DNA from: an uncultured Campylobacter sp.
Lineage (GTDB): Bacteria > Campylobacterota > Campylobacteria > Campylobacterales > Campylobacteraceae
Direction of reading: 5' to 3'
DNA: 6,272 nt
Assembly (NCBI GenBank): GCA_937965895.1
Contig: CALCKS010000063.1
Coordinates: 1 to 6,272, forward strand
A program made the translations under genes and the position numbers. Below are positions 1 to 6,249 of this stretch, piece by piece. A model generated the notes under the pieces. That model searched no databases, was not told the origin of the DNA, and saw only the letters and a list, made by a program, of their open reading frames with translations. Position 1 is the first letter of the stretch. Each line of letters begins with the position of its first letter.

Positions 1-62
1 GTGTGTTTCTTGAGTTTTTGGGTATCTTTACAGAATACTATTGCTAATTATAGCACAAAAAA
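1..62 (-). repeat. Direct repeat copy A: promoter/leader of a gene beyond the left edge
   Basis: This is the second copy of the S-layer promoter/leader, identical to 3582-3643 at 60 of 62 positions. In copy B the ATG lies 16 nt beyond the end of the repeated block, so a matching start codon is expected about 16 nt outside the window to the left. The copy is cut by the window edge, so the true repeat is probably longer and may include the start of a paralogous S-layer gene. Confidence 0.93.
40..62 (-). promoter_or_regulatory. Extended -10 promoter reading out of the left edge
   Basis: The minus strand reads TTTTGTGCTATAATTAGCAA. It has a perfect TATAAT (47-52) preceded by TGC and a T-run, just like the S-layer promoter at 3621-3643. 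The start of transcription would be near 39, with 39 nt of leader visible. Both -10 elements and their spacing to the leader dyad are preserved, so this copy looks functional rather than a relic. Confidence 0.75.
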
Positions 63-259
63 ATAAAATTTGTTTAAGAAAATTTATTTATAGAATATTA
101 GGAGAGTAAAATTTTATTTATGCAAAATAAAAATAAAATACAGAATTTTAAAGAAAATAGACTTGCTATTAAATTAAAATTTGGTCAAAAAATGTTTTTG
201 ACCAAATTTTAAAATGTGAATAACTTTGAATTAAATTGAAATAAAAAGAATCATGCAGA
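63..259. other. AT-rich spacer without a gene
   Basis: Apart from the inverted repeat at 174-212, this spacer is dominated by A/T runs, and I see no start codon with a Shine-Dalgarno leading into a plausible ORF on either strand. On the minus strand its left end provides the T-rich DNA upstream of the promoter at 40-62. I see no tRNA, insertion sequence or CRISPR pattern. Confidence 0.6.
174..212. terminator. Perfect 18-bp inverted repeat, possible bidirectional terminator
   Basis: Bases 174-191 pair perfectly with 195-212 around a 3-nt loop. The core is GGTC/GACC, flanked by A/T runs on both sides (AAAATTTGGTCAAAAA and its complement). The A/T ends give a U-rich 3' side in either direction, so it could end transcription from both strands. 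It lies between the end of the S-layer gene and the promoter at 40-62, where it would insulate one from the other. A protein-binding site is also possible. Confidence 0.55.
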
Positions 260-289
260 CTTTCCCCCGGCTGTAACATCGGGGGAAAG
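260..289 (-). terminator. Probable terminator hairpin after the S-layer gene
   Basis: A perfect 10-bp stem pairs 260-269 with 280-289 (minus strand CTTTCCCCCG, 10-nt loop, CGGGGGAAAG). It begins 6 nt after the TAA stop and stands out as GC-rich in very AT-rich DNA. The T-rich stretch (TTCTTTTTATTT) follows only after about 9 nt rather than at once, so this is not a textbook intrinsic terminator. It may act as a 3'-end stabilising hairpin for the mRNA, together with the inverted repeat at 174-212. Confidence 0.65.
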
Positions 290-295
290 ATAGGA

Positions 296-3200
296 TTAGT
301 TGATATTCAATGTGTTTTCCGTATAGTCTGCAGTAAGAATAAGGTCATCTGATCGTACACCAGCTAGTTTAACAACCGTATCGGCAGCGGTTAGAGTATC
401 CGGCGTGCCTACGGCAGTTGATGTTGCGTTATGAACGACATACGTATCTCCAGCATATGTAAAATAGAATACTTTATTCAAAATTGGAGAAGCGGATTGG
501 TTACTTGCTATTGCAAGATTAATCGCTTCTTTAAGCGTTGTAGCATCTTTTACTACGCTATCCTCCACTCTCTCAAAGCCAGAAGATTGATCTAGGGCAT
601 TAAATTTGATCTTATCGCCGCCAGAAGCATCACCTACGACAATATATTTGCTAGCATCCACATCGGTCTTGGAGGCCCTAACATCAAACAAATCATTTCC
701 CGCACCGCCGTTTATAGTAACGGTTTTATTAGCAACTAGAGTTTTTGTGATAATCTCGTCGTCGCCTGCGCCAAGGTCAATATCAACATTGTTTGCAACG
801 TTGTTGGTAAGCATATTGTCAATAAGTGTAACCTTATCGTCCCCGCCAGTGGCCTTTAGCGATAATAAATTTGTATTAGAGTTATCTAAGGTTATAGTAC
901 CTTTTTCAACATTTTTAAGTCCGCTTAAGTCGATAGTCCTTACCGTATTGGTAGTATTTGCAGTATTTAAACTATAAATATCATAGCCTGCACCCAAATC
1001 GCCCGAAACTTTAATGTTTTCAACAGTATTAAGAGTAGCGTGGGTGCTGTAGGAGATGTCAAGTTTATCGCCTTTTACGGAACCTTCTATATCCGCTTTA
1101 AAATTTCTAGCCCCAGCCATTGCAACTTGTATATTGCCATTTGCTCCTGTTATTTGTGAAATTTTAAGGGTAATATCGTTTGCAGCTAAAATCCCCTGCA
1201 AATCAGTTAGTCCAAGAGTTTGGCCAAAATCTACATTCATTTTATCTGCATAGATATTGCCAAGCACCGTTTGATGTGCAGTGCCGCCTTTGATAACAAA
1301 ACTATCTTTTACGAGAGTTTCAATCGAATTTCCACTGCCTAATATAAATTTTTGAATATTGACGCTATTGTTAACAATGTTTACAGATCCCGCATGCTCG
1401 ATATCAAACTTTACTTCACCTTGAGTGTTGTTGTTTAAAAACGCATTAATTGTACCTTGCGTATTTAAAGTAGCGTTTAGAGATTGGTATCCTTGTTTCT
1501 CCATGGTAGCCTGCAAATGATCTGCTGTCAAGTTTATATCCTGGATAGATAAAGCAGTGCCAGCAACTACGGTAGCTGATGATTTTTCGGACGTTCCTTT
1601 TAGATTAATAGTAGAAAGCGACTCAAGTTTTTCGGAGTCTCCTGTGAAATCAAATCTACCGGCCGTAGTAATATCAAGATTTTGCAACGCTTTCATGTTA
1701 TTATCGTTAGCTTTAAATACGCTGTCTTTTTGAACGCTCACAATTTTCATGGTAGTAGCTTTTTCCGCCTCAAAGCTAAGACCTTTAGAAACAACATCCA
1801 AAGAGTCTATGTTAAGATTTATAGACGTAGCTTTATTTGCAGTAACCGTTGCTTCTCCAGACATAATACCTTTTAGATTAACATTAAGACTTGTGGCTTC
1901 TGCAGCGTTAATGCTTCCTAACTGCGTATCGTATTGGTTGTCATTAACATAGTTGATAGTTTTTAGAGCAGTAGAGTCTATTGTAATAAGATTACCGCCT
2001 TTAGTGTTTGTTATATAGTCTAAAGTATCCACCTTAGAATTTATAATATTTACTTTTGTATTAGGAGCTTGAGTATCTTTTAGACCTATAGTCAGTCTAA
2101 CTACATCAGGCGATTTTTCCAAGTCAACAACAGCCGGGTTAAGAGGATTGGTAACTGTAGCATTTTTAAATATCAAATGCTCAACAGAAGTCGTAACAAG
2201 CTTTCTTGCAGTATCAAGACCACCTGTTAAGTTATCAAATTCTAAAGTATCATAGCCCTTTCCGCCATCAACGCGTAAAACACCGATAGTGCTTGCATCA
2301 ATGTCTGCTTTAATAGTATCGTCAGCACTACCGCCTTTTATATTTTCCAACACTGATTTTGATTTAACCAAATCAGCAAGCAACTTGGCCTTCAATTCAG
2401 AAGCATCAAAGTTCTTAGTATTTGCAGCAACGGCAACATCTAAACTAGCATCACCGGAAACCTTAACATTTTCAGTATTCACATCTTTAATATAACTTGC
2501 TCGACCTTGAGTTTTGATATTTAAAGTCTCTATACCACTAAATGTAGTAGGAATAGAGTTTGAAAGCATACCGATAGGGGTGCTTGCACCTACATTATCG
2601 AGTGTTAAATTTTGAACATCGCTATTACCAGATATGGTGCTAGACTGATATGTTAGCGTTATATAGTCATTTCTGAGGTCAGCTACGCTAAAGTCAATAA
2701 TATTGGCCAAATTGATAACCCTAACAGCATTATTTCCATCAAGTTTGGCGCTCTTAAGGCCGGTAACGCCGTTAGCATTAAACTCTTTAAGCGCTCCACC
2801 GTTATTTATTAGGTTTAAATTTTCTACATTTTTTAGCTCACCTGTAGTAAATCCATTAAAATTTGTATTCATAGTAACGCTTAGAGTGTCGTTTCCTGCG
2901 CCACCGTCGATTTTATCTTCAGGATTAAGAGTATTTTCAGAAAATACCGAGCTAGCAACAGCTTTTACAATATCGGTTTTAGCCGTACCATTAACAGTAT
3001 CCGCTGAAGTAGTAAGCGTATGGAAATCAGCATTTGCCAGCTCGTCTACCTTGACTTTTTGCTCAGCCAAATTTGTAGAATTTGTAGTTCTAATTATCTC
3101 TTGGAATGGCGTATAATTGTAATCGCCTGTACCGTTTTGACTAATGCTTGAAATTTTCTCCGCCATATATTTAGAAATTTCGGTCTTATTCTCAAATACT

Positions 3201-3565
3201 TTTGCCGCTACAGGATCCGCTGCTTTGGCTATTGCAGAAGTAGCAACGTCAAAAAGTTTTACGAGCATATCGCCTCTTGAGTTTCCAAGTTGAAGGTGTT
3301 TTACCCAGGCATTAATGCCGTCAGGGTCTTGAGAATAATCTTTGCCCAAGATGTTCTTGTAGACCATCTCTACAAAGTCTCTGTCTTGGTCTATACTGCC
3401 GCCGTAATACGCTATAGCCGCATCCGAATTTAGCATATCGTTAGCTATCTGTGCTTGAGTTTTAGTTGCTCCTGCGCTTACCCATGCGTTAAAGCCCGCG
3501 CCTTCAGGGGCACGATTAAATAACGCTACGTAAAGCTGTGCAACTTGTGCTTGTGTTACTGCCAT
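296..3565 (-). CDS. S-layer / RTX surface protein with N-terminal DUF4214-like region, type I secreted
   Basis: This 1089-residue protein most likely forms the surface layer. Residues 1-110 carry two copies of a DUF4214-like unit (LFNRAPEGAGFNAWV near 15-29, ILGKDYSQDPDGINAWV near 72-88). They contain the only two tryptophans (W28, W87). No signal peptide is visible. RTX-type calcium-binding motifs occur at 221-229 (GGAGNDTLS), 411-419, 434-442 (GGKGYDTLE), 907-915, 931-939 and 953-961 (GGAGNDLFD). Residues 461-700 show a degenerate repeat of about 23 residues with an xLxI core. The C-terminus (FTYAGDTYVV, then DTVVKLAG, ending TLNIN) resembles uncleaved C-termini of type I substrates. There is no cysteine. 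Known from the family: C. fetus and C. rectus S-layer proteins use a conserved N-terminus to bind LPS and a type I system for export. That this protein does so is inferred from domain order and from the adjacent secretion genes. The start has a strong SD and its own promoter. A large RTX adhesin is the alternative. Confidence 0.88.
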   Translation of the reverse strand: MAVTQAQVAQLYVALFNRAPEGAGFNAWVSAGATKTQAQIANDMLNSDAAIAYYGGSIDQDRDFVEMVYKNILGKDYSQDPDGINAWVKHLQLGNSRGDMLVKLFDVATSAIAKAADPVAAKVFENKTEISKYMAEKISSISQNGTGDYNYTPFQEIIRTTNSTNLAEQKVKVDELANADFHTLTTSADTVNGTAKTDIVKAVASSVFSENTLNPEDKIDGGAGNDTLSVTMNTNFNGFTTGELKNVENLNLINNGGALKEFNANGVTGLKSAKLDGNNAVRVINLANIIDFSVADLRNDYITLTYQSSTISGNSDVQNLTLDNVGASTPIGMLSNSIPTTFSGIETLNIKTQGRASYIKDVNTENVKVSGDASLDVAVAANTKNFDASELKAKLLADLVKSKSVLENIKGGSADDTIKADIDASTIGVLRVDGGKGYDTLEFDNLTGGLDTARKLVTTSVEHLIFKNATVTNPLNPAVVDLEKSPDVVRLTIGLKDTQAPNTKVNIINSKVDTLDYITNTKGGNLITIDSTALKTINYVNDNQYDTQLGSINAAEATSLNVNLKGIMSGEATVTANKATSINLNIDSLDVVSKGLSFEAEKATTMKIVSVQKDSVFKANDNNMKALQNLDITTAGRFDFTGDSEKLESLSTINLKGTSEKSSATVVAGTALSIQDINLTADHLQATMEKQGYQSLNATLNTQGTINAFLNNNTQGEVKFDIEHAGSVNIVNNSVNIQKFILGSGNSIETLVKDSFVIKGGTAHQTVLGNIYADKMNVDFGQTLGLTDLQGILAANDITLKISQITGANGNIQVAMAGARNFKADIEGSVKGDKLDISYSTHATLNTVENIKVSGDLGAGYDIYSLNTANTTNTVRTIDLSGLKNVEKGTITLDNSNTNLLSLKATGGDDKVTLIDNMLTNNVANNVDIDLGAGDDEIITKTLVANKTVTINGGAGNDLFDVRASKTDVDASKYIVVGDASGGDKIKFNALDQSSGFERVEDSVVKDATTLKEAINLAIASNQSASPILNKVFYFTYAGDTYVVHNATSTAVGTPDTLTAADTVVKLAGVRSDDLILTADYTENTLNIN

Positions 3566-3620
3566 TAAGGACTCCTTTTTAGTGTGTTTCTTGAGTTTTT
3601 GGGTATCTTTACAGAATACT
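3566..3620 (-). promoter_or_regulatory. 5' leader of the S-layer mRNA with 5'-end dyad and Shine-Dalgarno
   Basis: This is the predicted untranslated leader between the -10 promoter and the ATG. At its 5' end an imperfect dyad, GTATTCTGTAAAGATAC on the minus strand (3603-3619), could form a short 5-bp stem with one G-U pair. The AAGGAG Shine-Dalgarno is at 3572-3577, 6 nt from the ATG, and sits in AAGGAGTCCTT (3567-3577), in which AAGG could pair with CCTT across an AGT loop. The part from 3582 onward is duplicated almost exactly at the left end of the window. A role in mRNA stability or translation is inference. Confidence 0.6.
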
Positions 3621-3643
3621 GTTGCTAATTATAGCATAAAAAA
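3582..3643 (-). repeat. Direct repeat copy B: promoter and leader of the S-layer gene
   Basis: These 62 bases match positions 1-62 in the same orientation with only two differences (3621 g versus 40 a; 3637 t versus 56 c). The block covers the extended -10 and most of the leader. Similarity stops about 10 nt upstream of the -10, where the two flanks diverge completely. A match this tight in non-coding AT-rich DNA implies recent duplication, gene conversion or strong selection. Confidence 0.95.
3621..3643 (-). promoter_or_regulatory. Extended -10 promoter of the S-layer gene
   Basis: The minus strand reads TATGCTATAATTAGCAAC, with a perfect TATAAT at 3628-3633 and the extended element TGC directly before it (3634-3636). 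Upstream there are repeated T-runs instead of a recognisable -35, as is typical of Campylobacter sigma70 promoters. Transcription would start near 3620-3621, giving a leader of about 55 nt. The consensus -10 fits the strong expression expected of a surface-layer gene. The same element recurs at 47-52. Confidence 0.8.
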
Positions 3644-3676
3644 TCACTTAAAACGTAAAAATTTAAAAAATAAATT

Positions 3677-4975
3677 TTACTTAAACGCTCTTTGCAAGTC
3701 CCGCATCATATCAACCGATATATTAGAATTAAGCCACTGGATTTCCAAATATGCGAGGACCAAATTATAAGATGCCGTTAGCGCTTCGTTTCTGGTTTTA
3801 AAAACTCTAGCGCGAGCGTCAAACAAATTTACCGCATCTTTCAAGCCCTCTTCGTAGCCTCTTTCTATTGATTTTACGTAAAGCTCCGCATTTTCCAAAG
3901 AGCGCTTCATTAACTCGCATTCGTCGATATAATTAAGATAGTTATTTATCGCTCTTTTTTGGCTGATCTCTATCTCTTTTTGAATATCTTTTTGTTGTTC
4001 GACACTAGCTAGTCTTAGTAGTTTACCCTCCTCTACTCTTGAGCTGGTCGCACCACCTGTATATAAAGGCAGAGTAAATCGCAACATAGTATCCAGCTTT
4101 CTTCTTCTGTCACCGGAATAGTCGTTGTCTATGTAGTATAAATTTGCATAGCTGATACTAAAATCAAGCGTAGGGAGATGCTCGCTTTTTCTCTTTTTGT
4201 ATTCTTGTTCTGAGATTTCGACAGCCAAAACGCTATCTTGAAATTTAAAATTTCTTGCTACGTCGCTAAAATTCGACAAATTTACTTTTTTGAAAAATTC
4301 GGTATCGATGTTTGAAAAGCTATCCTTCACCTCGATCTCTTGCCCGACTAGCTTTACTAGCTCTAGCTTTGCTACTTCGATATTTAGCTTAGCTTTATTT
4401 ACGCCCAGCAACGCCTCGTCTAATCTAACTTTAGATTCGAGCATATCCATTTTATTTACCAACCCGAATTCCAAAGACTTCTGCATTTGGTTATATTTGG
4501 CGCGGTTGGCTTCTTCGTAGCTTTGAGCAAGAGCTAGCGTCTCGGATGCGAAGGTGTAGTTAAAATACGCTTCTACGACCCTTTTTGCCAGTTCTTGTTT
4601 GGTATTTTCATACATCAGCTCGTTGCCGCGCACCCTGATCTCTTCTTGATTTCTTTGATACCAGATTGCCGGCCTAAATACGCTCTGACTAAGGCTAACG
4701 CCTACTTTTTTATAGCTTTCGTTTATTTTTGATACTCTTCGCCTATCCATTCTGTCGTATTTTTCGCCGACATATGCAGCTTCGGCGTTAATAGTCGGCA
4801 AAAACATGGCCGTAGCTTGTGATAGCCTCTCTTGAGAGGCCATACTATTATACATGGTCATTTTAAGCTCATTATTATTTTCGAGCGCCATTTCGTATGC
4901 CTGAGAAAGGCTAACGCTTTGAGCAAAAGCTAAATTTGAAGCCAACAAGGCCGAAAGTAAAATTTTAGTCTTCAT
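3677..4975 (-). CDS. TolC-family outer-membrane protein of the type I secretion system
   Basis: This 432-residue protein should form the trimeric outer-membrane/periplasmic tunnel of the exporter. It begins with a clear signal peptide (MKTKILLSALLASNLAFA) with likely cleavage after residue 18. Two related halves follow, as is usual in the outer-membrane efflux protein family. Each half has an LPT motif entering a beta-strand (LPTINAEAAYVG near 59, LPTLDFSISYANLYY near 267) and long amphipathic helices around 120-210 and 310-410. The second half has the typical turn LPLYTGGATSSR near 302-313 and the segment GYEEGLKDAVNLFDARARV near 373-391. Length is typical of the family. The start overlaps the end of the adaptor gene by 11 nt, and an AAGGG SD lies inside that gene, so translation is probably coupled. 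It corresponds in position and type to SapF of the C. fetus sap locus. An efflux or heavy-metal pump role is unlikely given the neighbours. Confidence 0.92.
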   Translation of the reverse strand: MKTKILLSALLASNLAFAQSVSLSQAYEMALENNNELKMTMYNSMASQERLSQATAMFLPTINAEAAYVGEKYDRMDRRRVSKINESYKKVGVSLSQSVFRPAIWYQRNQEEIRVRGNELMYENTKQELAKRVVEAYFNYTFASETLALAQSYEEANRAKYNQMQKSLEFGLVNKMDMLESKVRLDEALLGVNKAKLNIEVAKLELVKLVGQEIEVKDSFSNIDTEFFKKVNLSNFSDVARNFKFQDSVLAVEISEQEYKKRKSEHLPTLDFSISYANLYYIDNDYSGDRRRKLDTMLRFTLPLYTGGATSSRVEEGKLLRLASVEQQKDIQKEIEISQKRAINNYLNYIDECELMKRSLENAELYVKSIERGYEEGLKDAVNLFDARARVFKTRNEALTASYNLVLAYLEIQWLNSNISVDMMRDLQRAFK

Positions 4976-6248
4976 TAAATGCCCTTTTAAACATATCTAT
5001 AAACGGCTTTAAGACATACTCAAGCATCGTCCTATCGCCGGTTTTGATCATTACTTCGACCGGCATTCCCGGAACTATAAAAAAGTCATTTCTTTTAAAC
5101 TCTTTCATGCCCTCTTCCGTAAGCTCGGCTTTAATATCGTAAAACGAGTGACCTGCATTATCCTGAATACTATCGGCCGATACGTACGTTACTTTACCTT
5201 CCATAACGAAGCTCGGCCTGTGCTGAAATGCGCTAAATCTAATATCGGCAAGCTGTCCCACATGCACCGTATCAATATCTACTACGTTTAGTCTAGCCTC
5301 TACGACATAGTCGGTCTCGTTCGGCACTATACTCATTATTCTCTCGCCGGGCCTTATTACGCCTCCGATAGTATGGAAGGCTAGCTCTACGACGCTACCC
5401 TCGACCGGAGATTTTACGATAGTACGCTCGGATTGATCTTTTAAAGCATTATAACGCTGTTGCAGATCCACAAGACGAGTTTTAGCGTCTTCAAGCTTTT
5501 TTAATACATCCTCTTTAAAGGTTCTGTCTCTTAATATAATCTGAGCTTGCGTCTCGGTAACCTGGACGTTTAGTCTTGCTATCTCGGCCTTACCCGCAGC
5601 TATTTCGCCCTCGACCGCCGTTTTTTCTCTATTTAGGTCGCGTAGCCTGACTTTGTCTGCCAACTGTTCCTTAAATAGCCTCTCCCACTCTTTAATCTCT
5701 TCGTTCAAAGATTTTATACGGTCTTGTTTGGCGCTTACTATCGCATTTGCGCCTTTGATTTGATTTTCAAGCTGTTTTATGCGTTGCTTTAGGATGGATT
5801 TTTCTTCATCCAAAAGCTTTTTTTGCGCATTAAATATACTCAACTGCCCGTCTATAGCCTCTTTATAGCCTTCGATTTGCTTTATTTCGTCACTAAATTT
5901 GACTTCCGTCGCATCGTCTTTTTGGGCTTCCAATCTAGAAACTATGACGCTGGTTCTTAAAAATTCTGCTCTAACTACGCTCATCTCGCTTTGCAAAGCG
6001 ACGTTTTTGATCTCGACGAGCGGATCGCCCTCTTTGACCATATCTCCGTCTTTAACGAAAATTTTATCTACGACGCCACCCTCAAGGTGTTGGATGATTT
6101 TTTTGTTACTAACTACGCCTATTTTACCAGTAGCAACGGCGGCGCTATTAAGGGGCGCCATACCGAGCCAAATTCCAAAAACTCCGACTAGCAAAAATAT
6201 AACGAACAACCCAAAATTTACGGTGCCTTTTTCACTTTTAAGTATCAT
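4965..6248 (-). CDS. HlyD-family periplasmic adaptor (membrane fusion protein) of the type I secretion system
   Basis: This protein links the inner-membrane ABC transporter to the TolC-like tunnel. With the preferred start it has 427 residues (numbered here from that start). A short cytoplasmic N-terminus is followed by one membrane helix (about 11-29, GLFVIFLLVGVFGIWLG). The first half of a biotinyl-lipoyl-like domain (IIQHLEGGVVDKIFVKDGD, about 51-69) comes next. A long charged coiled coil spans about 80-275. The second lipoyl half follows (VKSPVEGSVVELAFHTIGG, about 278-296), then a beta-barrel domain. The C-terminal signature PGMPVEVMIKTGDRTMLEYV (about 393-412) is typical of type I secretion adaptors of the PrtE/HasE/LapC kind. 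I chose the ATG at 6248 because a GGAGGG SD lies 5 nt upstream. An in-frame ATG at 6263 would add five residues (MRRAK) but has no visible SD in the few bases available. The position and type match SapE of C. fetus. Confidence 0.9.
   Translation of the reverse strand: MILKSEKGTVNFGLFVIFLLVGVFGIWLGMAPLNSAAVATGKIGVVSNKKIIQHLEGGVVDKIFVKDGDMVKEGDPLVEIKNVALQSEMSVVRAEFLRTSVIVSRLEAQKDDATEVKFSDEIKQIEGYKEAIDGQLSIFNAQKKLLDEEKSILKQRIKQLENQIKGANAIVSAKQDRIKSLNEEIKEWERLFKEQLADKVRLRDLNREKTAVEGEIAAGKAEIARLNVQVTETQAQIILRDRTFKEDVLKKLEDAKTRLVDLQQRYNALKDQSERTIVKSPVEGSVVELAFHTIGGVIRPGERIMSIVPNETDYVVEARLNVVDIDTVHVGQLADIRFSAFQHRPSFVMEGKVTYVSADSIQDNAGHSFYDIKAELTEEGMKEFKRNDFFIVPGMPVEVMIKTGDRTMLEYVLKPFIDMFKRAFNED
4982..4986 (-). 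promoter_or_regulatory. Shine-Dalgarno of the TolC-like gene, inside the adaptor gene
   Basis: The minus strand reads AAAAGGGCATTTAATG, giving AAGGG with 6 nt to the ATG at 4975. It lies in the coding sequence of the adaptor gene, whose stop is 11 nt into the TolC-like gene. This is consistent with translational coupling of the two export components. Confidence 0.7.
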
Positions 6249-6249
6249 C

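Noticed and set aside
606..977. Plus-strand ORF of 123 codons with hydrophobic translation
   Set aside because: It lies wholly inside the S-layer gene on the opposite strand. The Ser/Val/Leu-rich peptide is what antisense reading of Asp/Asn/Thr-rich RTX sequence gives, and no Shine-Dalgarno or domain is visible.
2703..3116. Plus-strand ORF of 137 codons
   Set aside because: It is antisense to the N-terminal part of the S-layer gene, has low-complexity hydrophobic composition and no recognisable family. The opposite strand has clear DUF4214 and RTX features.
1..3643. Invertible promoter element as in C. fetus sapA
   Set aside because: The two repeat copies are in direct, not inverted, orientation and each has its own intact -10. 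Recombination between them would delete or duplicate, not invert. Inverted copies outside the window cannot be excluded.
3659..3677. A/T-only dyad after the TolC-like gene as terminator
   Set aside because: The stem has no G/C pairs and overlaps the stop codon. Such dyads are expected by chance in this A/T-rich spacer.
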